Origin: Nematocida ironsii
Lineage: Eukaryota; Microsporidia
DNA length: 64,000 nucleotides
Direction of reading: 5' to 3'
NCBI GenBank assembly: GCA_001642415.1
Contig: LTDK01000102.1
Span: forward strand, 20,577-84,576
In this document: piece after piece, positions 1 through 8,396 of the stretch
Layout of the letters: each line of letters starts with the position of its first letter
Numbering within the stretch: position 1 is the first letter of the stretch
Notes under the pieces: model-generated
The model's database searches: none
The model's input: only the letters and a program-made list of their open reading frames with translations
What the model was told of the DNA's origin: nothing
Position numbers and translations under genes: made by a program

Positions 1-16
1 CTTTATTAGTAATTAT

Positions 17-1801
17 CTATCTTCTTCCATACTTTTCCTTGAATACTTGCAGGGGAAGTTTCTGCTGAGTGAATTGCCAAGGTCTTTGCATAGCAAATAT
101 TTCTTTGTTGTCTACGCATATTCCATCTATTACTGCTGATACGTCGAGTGTTTTTATTTCTTTTGTCTCTTCTAGTATTTTTATTTCATTTTGGCAAGCA
201 ATGAATATTTCCTTGTTAAGTACTTGTATATCCATGATTGGTGTTTTAAATACCATACCTGTCTCTTCTAACTTCTTTCCTTTTAAGTCAAAAACTGTGA
301 GAATTCTGCTGTCTTTAAGTTCTGCTTTAATACTCTGGCCTACTCCGTATATTCTATTATTAGAAAGTCTGCCCAGGAAGTATTCAGTCTCTTTACTGGA
401 TATTTGTACGTGTTTGTTATCTGTGGTGTTGAACAGAATTATATCTGAACCACTTATTAATACTTCACATTCACTTCTTCCTTCTGTTATATGTGTTGGT
501 ACAAAACTTACACCTATCTCTGTTAGTATCCACTCTTTGGGTTCTGGTACTACTGCATCTTTATTACTATCTAATTCTACTACTGTAAGTACGAGTCTTT
601 TTTTCTTTTCCATTACACACCAGATACGTCTGTTTATTATCGTATGGTATATAACTGTGCCTTTAATCTGTGCCAGCATATTCACTGCTGTATTACAGTG
701 ATTGTACTCATACGCTCTAACTCCCTCCTTTGTTCGTATAAAGGAAAGAGAGTCTAATGACTTAATATCAAGTATAGGGCTCTTTGCTATATGTTTAAAA
801 ATACACTTACTCCTTATACTGTCATTCTCTTCATCTGGCCTTTCTACATTAAATATACTCATTTCTTCTTTTGCTGCACTGTACACTTTATCATTGGTGT
901 ACGCCACGGGGTGAGTAGGATACTTTCTTAAAACAAGCCTTTTCTCTGTCTTATGTAAATGTACAACAGTTAAAGTACCATCTTCTGAAGCAACCACAAT
1001 ATTCCCATTGGATTCCCGCATGAACAGACAGTCACCATAGCATACGTCATCCTGTGATTCTTTTCTGTAATACTTCCCTGCCTTCGTATAGCAAATAATT
1101 CTTGAGTCTGCGCCTGCCATGAACACTTTATCCCCCATCGTACACATAGTGTTTAAAGAACTATTACGCACACTTATTGTCTGCTTTACTACTCGCTGGT
1201 TTACATCAATAACGTGGAAGGATCCTTCCATTGTACAACACCCGTACTCATCTCCTACGATATGCACAATATCCATTACAGCTTCAGTGCATCCTCGGGT
1301 TTTATCCAGAATAATATCCATGGTAGCCCTGCCATTCTCTATTTTAATAACCCGGCCATCGTACATCCCGAGCACGTACTCATTTCTATTCTGTCCAAAG
1401 CATGCAGCACTAATGTATCCAGAGTTTCTGTATACAAAAGATCCATTCACAAACACTTCTGAGCCTCCTTCTACTAAACTGTAAATAACCAGCTCTTGTT
1501 TTTGCCTGCACAGCACTTTCCAGACCCCTTCTTTTTTTTCTTTTTTCACCGCCATTGTGAGAGTGTCCACATACGCTATTCCCTGTGTTAAAGACCCAAT
1601 AACCAGCACATCACCGTTGAACTCCATTGTTTGAATGTCCCGCATACCTATGTCAATCCGTGCAAGACTGAATAAATGTGGGTTACTGAATAGTTCTATC
1701 ACGCCACTTGACTGTGCAGTTGCAATATATCTATTACTCACAGCCAGACCAGAAATACTCTCCGGCAGACTTGCCTCTCCTCTGTAGAGTACCAACTGCA
1801 T
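17..1801 (-). CDS. UTP4: WD40 beta-propeller protein, probable UTP4 (cirhin) homologue
   Basis: A 594-residue protein made of degenerate WD-type blades over most of its length; short hydrophobic strands recur in patterns such as SGVIELF near the N-terminus and DGTLTVVHLH in the middle. The end matches the way UTP4 ends: a late MQRPW element, then a short basic tail (KEKYGRR), like the RP and KKKFG elements of cirhin. UTP4 belongs to the UtpA/t-UTP subcomplex of the small-subunit processome in the nucleolus, acting in 18S pre-rRNA processing and rDNA transcription. UTP10, another UtpA member, is also in this window. The start is the ATG at 1801; a longer frame would need a TTG at 1819. The gene is divergent from the kinase at 1996, with 194 bases between. 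Other WD40 families remain possible because the blades are weak; the C-terminal signature is the main support. Confidence 0.6.
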   Translation of the reverse strand: MQLVLYRGEASLPESISGLAVSNRYIATAQSSGVIELFSNPHLFSLARIDIGMRDIQTMEFNGDVLVIGSLTQGIAYVDTLTMAVKKEKKEGVWKVLCRQKQELVIYSLVEGGSEVFVNGSFVYRNSGYISAACFGQNRNEYVLGMYDGRVIKIENGRATMDIILDKTRGCTEAVMDIVHIVGDEYGCCTMEGSFHVIDVNQRVVKQTISVRNSSLNTMCTMGDKVFMAGADSRIICYTKAGKYYRKESQDDVCYGDCLFMRESNGNIVVASEDGTLTVVHLHKTEKRLVLRKYPTHPVAYTNDKVYSAAKEEMSIFNVERPDEENDSIRSKCIFKHIAKSPILDIKSLDSLSFIRTKEGVRAYEYNHCNTAVNMLAQIKGTVIYHTIINRRIWCVMEKKKRLVLTVVELDSNKDAVVPEPKEWILTEIGVSFVPTHITEGRSECEVLISGSDIILFNTTDNKHVQISSKETEYFLGRLSNNRIYGVGQSIKAELKDSRILTVFDLKGKKLEETGMVFKTPIMDIQVLNKEIFIACQNEIKILEETKEIKTLDVSAVIDGICVDNKEIFAMQRPWQFTQQKLPLQVFKEKYGRR

Positions 1802-1995
1802 TAAAATTTTTTTATCCAACTGTATTATTTTGTATACTTAGATTGGCATTTTTGAATTGCTTTCTATTGTTTTCTCCTCTGCACTTGCTCTTCTCTTCTT
1901 TTTCTTATCTTATATCCTTTAAGTCTTAATTTAATATCTGAAAATCTATTTAAATCCCAAAAAATTATAGAATAAACAAATAGCAAAGATACAAA

Positions 1996-3180
1996 ATGGA
2001 TGTAAGAGCAATTTTGTCACCAGACAAGCGATTAAGAACAGAGTTACAAAGAAGAAAGATTGCCCTTTTAGTGGGCACTCAATGTTTCATTCTTTTTATG
2101 CTTATATTCTTTTTATTTAGACGGAAAAATAATTTCATGGGGGTACCACAATACACTCTCATTTTGGACACAATGTATGATTTGTGTGATCAGATAAACG
2201 ATGAAGTTGACCGCTGTTTAAAAAAGCCAACCAGGAAGGAGCAGAACAACGAGTTTTCAAAGATAGATATTCCCGAGCTAATCCCCATTAGACTGTCAGA
2301 GATGACTGCTGCTTTTGAGCTAAATGGGGATATATCCCATTATTTATCTGTATTAAATGAGAATATAAATACGAGTATTAGCATAAAGAACAGGATTATT
2401 ATAAAAAGAGTGATACTTAAAGTAGAGAATATTCCCGAAGAAGAGGAAATATCTATGATGGTGGATCATCCAAATGTTGTACACACGTATTTTACGTATA
2501 GGTGTAATTACACAAATTATAAGGGGGTAGATCAGAAATTACTCTGGTTATTTATTGAACCATTAGATATAAAGGTGTCTATTAAGGAGCATGGCAAGAA
2601 AGAGAACGAGATTAGAAGTATAATGAGGGATGTTCTCTTAGGACTGCAGTACCTTCATAGCAAGAATATTGCACATTTGGATCTTAAGCTGTCCAATGTC
2701 ATGGGGTACCATCATAATAATGAGTTAATTGTTTATAAGATTATAGACTTTGGATTCTCCCGGGTACTACCACAAGGAAAAATAGAGCAAACATACCCGA
2801 AAAGGTGCTACGGAACATTCCCGTACAAGCCCCCCGAGGTTTGGATATCAAGCATTCATGGGCTTGCTTCAGACGTTTGGTGCATTGGTGCTATGTCGCT
2901 TTTTTTAGCGAATAAGAAGTCCTCTTATTTCCAAAAGAAGGGAACTGCAGATACAGCAGGGAATACAAAAGATTATGCAGAGTTTAGAAGATTTTTAGAA
3001 GGAAAGGTAAAGATTCCCATAGATTCAGAATCATCTCCAGAACTGGTTTCATTTATACAATGTTGTATGCGCAGAGCACCTGCAGACAGACCTACTGTAG
3101 CGAAATTATTAAAGCATCCTTTCATATGCGATACTAAGCTTTCCCCTCATGAGGCTCAGAACATTCGGTATAGTATTTAA
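1996..3180 (+). CDS. Membrane-anchored Ser/Thr protein kinase
   Basis: A 394-residue protein with one hydrophobic segment near residues 22-41, followed by RRK, which suggests a short non-cytoplasmic N-terminus and a cytoplasmic kinase domain. The N-lobe has a candidate ATP-binding lysine at 142 (VILK) followed by an acidic helix. The C-lobe has HLDLKLSN (227-234, HLD in place of HRD), an intact DFG at 251-253, PPE in place of APE near 279, and SDVWCIG. A glycine-rich loop is not recognisable. The lysine, catalytic aspartate and DFG suggest activity. The kinase subfamily is not clear. An IRE1-like arrangement was considered, but there is no large luminal domain and no RNase domain. The ATG at 1996 is the first in frame. 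Confidence 0.7.
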   Translation: MDVRAILSPDKRLRTELQRRKIALLVGTQCFILFMLIFFLFRRKNNFMGVPQYTLILDTMYDLCDQINDEVDRCLKKPTRKEQNNEFSKIDIPELIPIRLSEMTAAFELNGDISHYLSVLNENINTSISIKNRIIIKRVILKVENIPEEEEISMMVDHPNVVHTYFTYRCNYTNYKGVDQKLLWLFIEPLDIKVSIKEHGKKENEIRSIMRDVLLGLQYLHSKNIAHLDLKLSNVMGYHHNNELIVYKIIDFGFSRVLPQGKIEQTYPKRCYGTFPYKPPEVWISSIHGLASDVWCIGAMSLFLANKKSSYFQKKGTADTAGNTKDYAEFRRFLEGKVKIPIDSESSPELVSFIQCCMRRAPADRPTVAKLLKHPFICDTKLSPHEAQNIRYSI

Positions 3181-3612
3181 ATAAATATCGCATTATTTAT
3201 TAGATTTTATTCCTTTACTGCACACTTTCCTATGAAATACGTCTCTGTCTCCAGTATTCTGAAATAATTTCAATTATTTATAATTTAGAAAATACTTGAA
3301 TATTACAAATAAAAACAGAATAAATTAGGATTTTAAGCCACAACCTATATATCATTCATATAATGATATTCTAATGGGTATACTACTAAATATACAAGTA
3401 CTATACATGAAATATAACCAGGAATAGTATAAAATCATATGAAATAATACTTTTAACAGTATATGTATATGAAAATAACAAAAACATCAGTGGTAACAAG
3501 TGAATATCTAACTGTTTAACACAAAATCACAGTATTAGTAAGCTTACAGCAAGATAAATTTCAGTGTAATTATCTAGATACATAAAACTAAAAAGAACAA
3601 AAAAATATTTTC
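3181..3612. other. AT-rich intergenic region upstream of CHK1
   Basis: About 430 bases of AT-rich DNA between two genes read in the same direction. It has many short A/T runs and no open frame, tRNA or clear repeat that I can recognise. It presumably holds the 3' end of the membrane kinase and the promoter of CHK1. Confidence 0.5.
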
Positions 3613-4884
3613 ATGACTACAGGATTAACAGAAGAAAAGAATGAAATACCAAACATTCATATTGGGGAGGTGATAGCACACGGTGCTACTTCAACTGTAA
3701 GAAAGGGAAAGAGTCAAAGTGGTGCTGAGTATGCAATTAAAATAATATTTGCAGAGACACAGAATAGAAAGCAGGAGGCAAAGAAAGAGGCTTCTATACA
3801 CAAGGCACTAGCTCACAAGCACATAGTAAAGCTACAGAGTTTTTATCAGTCTAAGACACATGCGTATATAATAATGGACTATGCAGCAAAGAATGAATTA
3901 TTTATGTATATAGATCCAGGGACAGGACTATCTGAAGACATTTGTCATTTATACCTTAAACAGTTATTTTCTGTTATAAAGTACATACACAGCAGAGGAA
4001 TTTGTCACAGAGATATAAAGCCAGAGAATATTCTACTGGACAGTAACTATAATTTACTACTGACAGATTTTGGGTGTTCAACTATTTATAGGGATACAAA
4101 TGGGAGAAGGCCATTAACCAAGCACTGTGGCAGTTCAAATTACATGGCACCAGATATACATTATGGAGAGTATGATGGAGAGTTAGTTGATGTATGGTCA
4201 TTTGGGATTGTTGCATTAGTCCTCCTTACTGGTGTAGTTCCATGGGAAAAGCCAGTCGTAGAAGATAAAGATTTTGAAAGGTTTAGGATTAGCACGTTCC
4301 GTGACTATTCACCATTTAATCTTCTTGGTAAGGACAAGCTTGAAATGATTGAAAAGTGTATTTCTGTCAGCCAAGAAAAAAGGATTAGACTCAGTAAATT
4401 AGGAGAGAATCCATGGCTATCTGCACCAAATCTTTATATGGGCCCAGATGGAATGATTAGATCCCCAGAAATTGTAGCTGCCAAATTAGTTCCTGCTGAT
4501 ATAGCTGCATTCACACAGCCAGATGTATGCATATCTCCCATGGGGAAAGAGTGCTCATCCCAGCCTGTTTTTTTAAGTTATGATACATTCCCTATCGCCA
4601 CCAGAATTTATAGTTGTGCATTAGTCAGTGTAAGTCTGAGGATTCTCTGCAGGGCATTTGAAGATGTTCTTATCCCATACAAATCCATTGGAAACGTTAT
4701 TTCATTTTCCACAGTCGACAGTTTTAAGAATCTCATTAGTGGTGAAGTTTTCTTGAAAAAGAATGGAGCAGAAACCCTGATCATATTCCAGAGAACACGA
4801 GGAGACTGCATTGAATACAAAAAAATGTTCAATGCCATAAAAGATAGATTTATGTGTAATTTTGATAAATACACAAATAAATAA
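3613..4884 (+). CDS. CHK1: CHK1-type checkpoint kinase
   Basis: A 423-residue kinase with a complete catalytic set: lysine 43 in AIKII, CHRDIKPEN with D134, DFG at 152-154, and CGSSNYMAPD in the activation segment. The following VDVWSFGIVALVLLTG and PWEKP with an acidic insert match CHK1 (VDVWSCGIV, PWDQP). The last roughly 100 residues fit the CHK1 C-terminal KA1 domain, including a segment of the type RGDCIEYKKMFNAIKDRF, the counterpart of the human KGDGLEFKRHF region. CHK1 signals DNA damage and replication stress to the CDK1 cell-cycle machinery; RAD50 and CDK1 lie in the same window. The SQ-rich regulatory linker of animal CHK1 is very short here. The stop codon overlaps an AATAAATAA string that could serve as a polyadenylation signal. 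Confidence 0.82.
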   Translation: MTTGLTEEKNEIPNIHIGEVIAHGATSTVRKGKSQSGAEYAIKIIFAETQNRKQEAKKEASIHKALAHKHIVKLQSFYQSKTHAYIIMDYAAKNELFMYIDPGTGLSEDICHLYLKQLFSVIKYIHSRGICHRDIKPENILLDSNYNLLLTDFGCSTIYRDTNGRRPLTKHCGSSNYMAPDIHYGEYDGELVDVWSFGIVALVLLTGVVPWEKPVVEDKDFERFRISTFRDYSPFNLLGKDKLEMIEKCISVSQEKRIRLSKLGENPWLSAPNLYMGPDGMIRSPEIVAAKLVPADIAAFTQPDVCISPMGKECSSQPVFLSYDTFPIATRIYSCALVSVSLRILCRAFEDVLIPYKSIGNVISFSTVDSFKNLISGEVFLKKNGAETLIIFQRTRGDCIEYKKMFNAIKDRFMCNFDKYTNK

Positions 4885-5164
4885 TGTAATTTGCCATAAT
4901 ATAAAGAATCCTCATCTTTTTATACATTTTTACACCAGAAACACTTATAAACCACCTGTTTTAATAAATATTCTAATAATATGCTTTATATTTAAGATTA
5001 TTTCGGGTTATTACATTAATATTCTCTTGGTATACCTTAAATATTCTCTTATATTCTGGTTATATTCCATTAATAATCAAAGAAGTCTTTAAAGTGTAAT
5101 TTTTATAAATAATTTATGTACACATTTTAAATATTTAAATATTTTACAGAATTTTTATATTTCT

Positions 5165-6325
5165 ATGCTTGTACATGCACTGACAGGTGAGAGTCAAAAA
5201 ATAGTAAAGAATATACTGCCAAATGGACTTACTGTTTTACTTAAACCCATGGCAGTGAAAGAGTGTTTAATTGGTCTGGCAATAAAAGGTGGTGCAATTG
5301 AGGGTTCAAAGCAGGGATATCCGAGTGGGACAGCACATCTTTTAGAGCATGTACTTATTAACAGGATCCCACCGGGTGTAAGAGACAAAATGAACATAAA
5401 TGGGAAAACATCACAAACACACATTTCAGTCTATGGGTACACTAAAGAGAACAGTTCAAGAGTACTTACAAAGGAATTATTAAGCAGTATATCACACCCA
5501 ATAACCCAGAAGAGTATTAATGAAGAAGTACCAAGAGTTCTTAAAGAAATAAGTATGGTAAGTGGAACACATTCAGATCAACAAGAGAAATTTATTACGG
5601 CCATAACAAAGGATCCGCATTTACTCAACACATCTATCCTGGGAACTGAAGAGACCATTAAAAATATTAGTAAGGACCATTTACAAAGATTCCTTAGAAG
5701 TACAGCAGTCCCAGGGAGTGTACTATTAGTTGGTATGGGAAACATAGACGTACCTGGTATATTGAACATTGCAAAAAGCATTAAGTTAAACAGACCAAGT
5801 ACAGGATTACTGTCTAATAAAGAGAGTACATCACACATCCCGAAATATACACAAGCAAGCACAGATTCAGCCGTGAATAATAATTTATTTCTAATGGGGT
5901 ATAAATTCCCATGGAATAAAAATATTAAATCATATGCCACGTATTTAGTAATGGCCGATTCCATTCAGAGGGCACTTGATCCATCCTTAGGGATAACAGT
6001 CCATTTGAGTTATTCACAGCTAGGAGGAGTATTATACTTTACAATTCCCACTAAAACGTATAAAAAACAAGAATTTACTTCTATTATTCAGAAAGCCACC
6101 AGGAATATTCAGAAGGACTTATCAGAATTTAAATATAAAGAAGGTCTCATGGGACTGCCACATTTAGACATTTCCACACACTTATTCTCAATAGGACTAG
6201 GACCAATTTCCACTGATGATTTATTTAATGCGATTAAGTCTATAAATGATTCAGATATTTCTGAGGGGGTAAAGGCCCTTACTCCATCTAATTGTTATAC
6301 TTCCACTGACAGTGTTCAACCCTAA
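5165..6325 (+). CDS. M16-family zinc metallopeptidase
   Basis: A 386-residue protein that starts like M16 peptidases: NILPNGLTVLLKP, then a strand ending in GGAIEG. The inverted zinc-binding motif is HLLEH at 58-62. The third ligand is probably a glutamate in the NEEVPRVLKEI segment near 121-128, somewhat closer than in mitochondrial processing peptidases. Two M16 modules seem to be present in compact form, near 15-190 and 230-380. M16 enzymes include insulysin, mitochondrial processing peptidase and a-factor processing enzymes. No mitochondrial targeting sequence is visible, and the 386-residue length is below the usual 430-480 of processing peptidase subunits. The substrate is unknown. The gene runs in the same direction as CHK1, 280 bases downstream of it. 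Confidence 0.8.
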   Translation: MLVHALTGESQKIVKNILPNGLTVLLKPMAVKECLIGLAIKGGAIEGSKQGYPSGTAHLLEHVLINRIPPGVRDKMNINGKTSQTHISVYGYTKENSSRVLTKELLSSISHPITQKSINEEVPRVLKEISMVSGTHSDQQEKFITAITKDPHLLNTSILGTEETIKNISKDHLQRFLRSTAVPGSVLLVGMGNIDVPGILNIAKSIKLNRPSTGLLSNKESTSHIPKYTQASTDSAVNNNLFLMGYKFPWNKNIKSYATYLVMADSIQRALDPSLGITVHLSYSQLGGVLYFTIPTKTYKKQEFTSIIQKATRNIQKDLSEFKYKEGLMGLPHLDISTHLFSIGLGPISTDDLFNAIKSINDSDISEGVKALTPSNCYTSTDSVQP

Positions 6326-6634
6326 AAATCCAAACTTATTTAAACCATAAGCCCACAGATTCAATAGTTTTATTTAAAGTGTACTGTAACATTGTATGAT
6401 TTATATAAAGGCATTTAGTAATAGCATAGGAGAGTATGTAATGGGATAATTCTCAGTGTACACAGAAGTATTTCCATATTTGAATTATTTCTGGATATAT
6501 CTGGATATGTCAGATATAAGGAATTGGTCTAATTACTGTATAATATAAAGGGGAGAGTATGTTAAACATGTGTGTTTATTATTAATTATGGTAATCATAC
6601 CATTAAATTATTATTAAATCAAAGTACTGTGGAA
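6326..6634. other. Intergenic region between convergent genes
   Basis: About 310 AT-rich bases between the 3' ends of the M16 peptidase gene and the Ala/Ser-rich protein gene. A small local duplication of the type CTGGATATAT occurs near 6490-6510. I see no gene or RNA. Confidence 0.5.
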
Positions 6635-7192
6635 TTAGTGCTTAGACTTTTTTCCTCCTTTTTTCCCAGACTTTCTTGAGGTAGATGGGTTAGAAGATGA
6701 TTCTGCCCCAGCTGCTCCAGCTGCACCTTCAGATGCATTAATGGCAGCTGCTCCAGATTCTGACTCTCCTGCTGCTCCGGAAGCTGATGCTCCGGAAGCT
6801 GATGCTCCAGATGCTCCAGATGCTCCAGATGCTCCAGAAGCTGATGCACCAGATGCCTCTGCTCCTGATGCAGATGCGCCGGATGCCTCTGCTCCTGAGG
6901 CTGATGCGGATTCTCCTGCTGCTGCAGCAGATTGTTCAGATGCAGATGAACCAGAGGCGGCTGCTGACTCACTTGCTGCAGCTGCTGATTCTTCAGATGC
7001 AGTTGAACCAGATGCAGATACTGCTGCTGATTCTTCTGATGCAGAAGATTCGCTAACTTCTTCACTACTCTCAGATACACTTTCAGAGCTGCCTGATTCC
7101 ATTGATTCTGATTCTTCCATTGATGCAGATACTGATAAAGTGAAGAATGTGAGTATAAGTAATCCAAATATTAATGCTAGTGTCTTGTTCAT
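6635..7192 (-). CDS. Secreted Ala/Ser/Glu-rich low-complexity protein
   Basis: A 185-residue protein with a clear signal peptide (residues 1-23, MNKTLALIFGLLI core, likely cut after SVSA). The body consists almost entirely of Ala, Ser, Gly and Glu: a SESMESGSS-type acidic stretch first, then repeats of the type ASGASGAEASGASA. The tail is strongly basic, with repeated GKK and a final KSKH. The start used here is the ATG at 7192; a frame six codons longer would need GTG. Such proteins in microsporidia are often spore-wall, polar-tube or host-exposed proteins, but nothing here identifies which. The basic tail could bind polyanions; that is inference. The long opposite-strand frames over this region are mirror images of the repeat, not genes. 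Confidence 0.7.
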   Translation of the reverse strand: MNKTLALIFGLLILTFFTLSVSASMEESESMESGSSESVSESSEEVSESSASEESAAVSASGSTASEESAAAASESAAASGSSASEQSAAAAGESASASGAEASGASASGAEASGASASGASGASGASGASASGASASGAAGESESGAAAINASEGAAGAAGAESSSNPSTSRKSGKKGGKKSKH

Positions 7193-7386
7193 TATACTTT
7201 TTAGAATCACATCGGTATATATAGATACGTTATTTTAAAAGTGATTTTGATTGATAGGAAACACGACAGAGTCATTGAATACTTCAGAATGGATCAGTAA
7301 TCTGTTTCCAAGAAAAACCTATCTCTTTCCTTCTCTCCTATTTGTTCGTTTATAAAACAACTGACCAAGCGTCCTGAAAACCTAAC

Positions 7387-8103
7387 TTATACACCAAAGA
7401 AATTCCTTACGGCTTCTTTTGCTTTATCTTCAGCCCATTTATCACCACACGGGAATTTATAAGTAACACCACCACTCTTATTCTTAGCAATAACTGCATT
7501 ATAATGTGATCCAGAGTATGAAAGGTATACAACAGACCTAAACTCATCCCCAAACCCGTACGTCACTAAATCCCTTTGAATAACGCACACTTTTGTCTTA
7601 TATATCTTTGATATAATAGTTATTTCAGGTGCACCTCCCCATGTCGTAGGATCAACTATCCAATTAGAATACTCAAATGGTTCCTTCTCTATATACGGAG
7701 AGAACTCTTTTGGATTCTTCAGAATTTCATTTGCAACTATTTTCCGAAGTTCTCCACTACTCTTCGCATTCAAAAGATCACTCAGAGAATGAAAGAGACA
7801 AGAATTATCACCGGGTACTTCAAGAATAGAAAAGTTCAAATCTTTATCGTATAAATCATTCGTGGCTGTTTCTACAGGCCCCTTTAACACATTCGATGTT
7901 TCTGCGTATATACACTCAAGATTTGAGAATTCTTCTGAAATGAGCTTCTCTGACCTTTCAACAAACCCTTTTGACATTCCTTTAAATAAAAACCGTTCAT
8001 CCCCTAATACACCCTCTACTCCATCGTATAAATCTGACACTGTCTTATCACTTTCTATTTTAAACACAAATGTCTTACTGCCTCCTATTATCTTGAATTT
8101 CAT
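7387..8103 (-). CDS. OTU1: OTU-family deubiquitinase, OTU1/YOD1 type
   Basis: A 238-residue protein with an N-terminal ubiquitin-like (UBX-like) module at about 1-45, starting MKFKIIGG, and an OTU domain from about 90 to 205. The catalytic site reads GDNSCLFHSL with cysteine 102; the catalytic histidine is 200 in GSHYNAV. The element WGGAPEITIISKIY matches the WGGAIE block of YOD1/OTU1. In yeast and animals OTU1 works with Cdc48/p97 in ER-associated degradation. The C-terminal C2H2 zinc finger of those homologues is missing. The start is the ATG at 8103; a seven-codon longer frame would need TTG. A second deubiquitinase gene lies just upstream on the same strand. Confidence 0.85.
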   Translation of the reverse strand: MKFKIIGGSKTFVFKIESDKTVSDLYDGVEGVLGDERFLFKGMSKGFVERSEKLISEEFSNLECIYAETSNVLKGPVETATNDLYDKDLNFSILEVPGDNSCLFHSLSDLLNAKSSGELRKIVANEILKNPKEFSPYIEKEPFEYSNWIVDPTTWGGAPEITIISKIYKTKVCVIQRDLVTYGFGDEFRSVVYLSYSGSHYNAVIAKNKSGGVTYKFPCGDKWAEDKAKEAVRNFFGV

Positions 8104-8212
8104 ATACAAATTGGCAATATTCAAATTTGAAGGATTTATTTATTTATTAAATTCTAGAAATTATTAAAAATATTCCGTATATAAATGACAGAAATTCATA
8201 AACAATGCATAA

Positions 8213-8232
8213 ATAACCCGAAATAACCCGAA
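8213..8232 (+). promoter_or_regulatory. Paired TAACCCGA motif, copy 1
   Basis: Two copies of ATAACCCGAA in direct repeat, exactly 10 bases apart, between the two deubiquitinase genes. It is one of eight such pairs in the window. Confidence 0.5.
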
Positions 8233-8341
8233 ATTCAAGTATATTCATACATAATATAACGTATTACAGTGTTTTAAATTCTGTTGTAAATATTCAGTTA
8301 TACTTGAATATTTATAAATTCAGTGAAGGTATTGGAGTATG

Positions 8342-8361
8342 AATAACCCGAAATAACCCGA
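8342..8361 (+). promoter_or_regulatory. Paired TAACCCGA motif, copy 2
   Basis: A second pair of ATAACCCGAA with the same 10-base period, 130 bases from copy 1 in the same intergenic space and 35 bases beyond the stop of the USP gene. Confidence 0.5.
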
Positions 8362-8396
8362 ATATTTATGAATAGGATCTATCACTTTATTTATTC

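Noticed and set aside
1996..3180. IRE1/PERK-like ER stress kinase
   Set aside because: Only about 20 residues precede the membrane segment, so there is no luminal sensor, and no RNase domain follows the kinase.
4862..5092. A 76-residue frame after CHK1
   Set aside because: It overlaps the end of CHK1 and is an Ile/Tyr/Asn run typical of AT-rich noncoding DNA; no start context or family.
6619..7238. Long Ala/Asp/Pro-, Gln/His- and Leu/Met-rich frames over the Ala/Ser protein
   Set aside because: They are shadows of the repeat. Only the minus-strand frame with the signal peptide has a natural start and organised charge distribution.
8213..8361. Interstitial telomere repeat (TAACCC as complement of TTAGGG)
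   Set aside because: The cores are 10 bases apart with CGA(A/T)-type spacers and never form a 6-base tandem, so a telomere origin does not explain the spacing.
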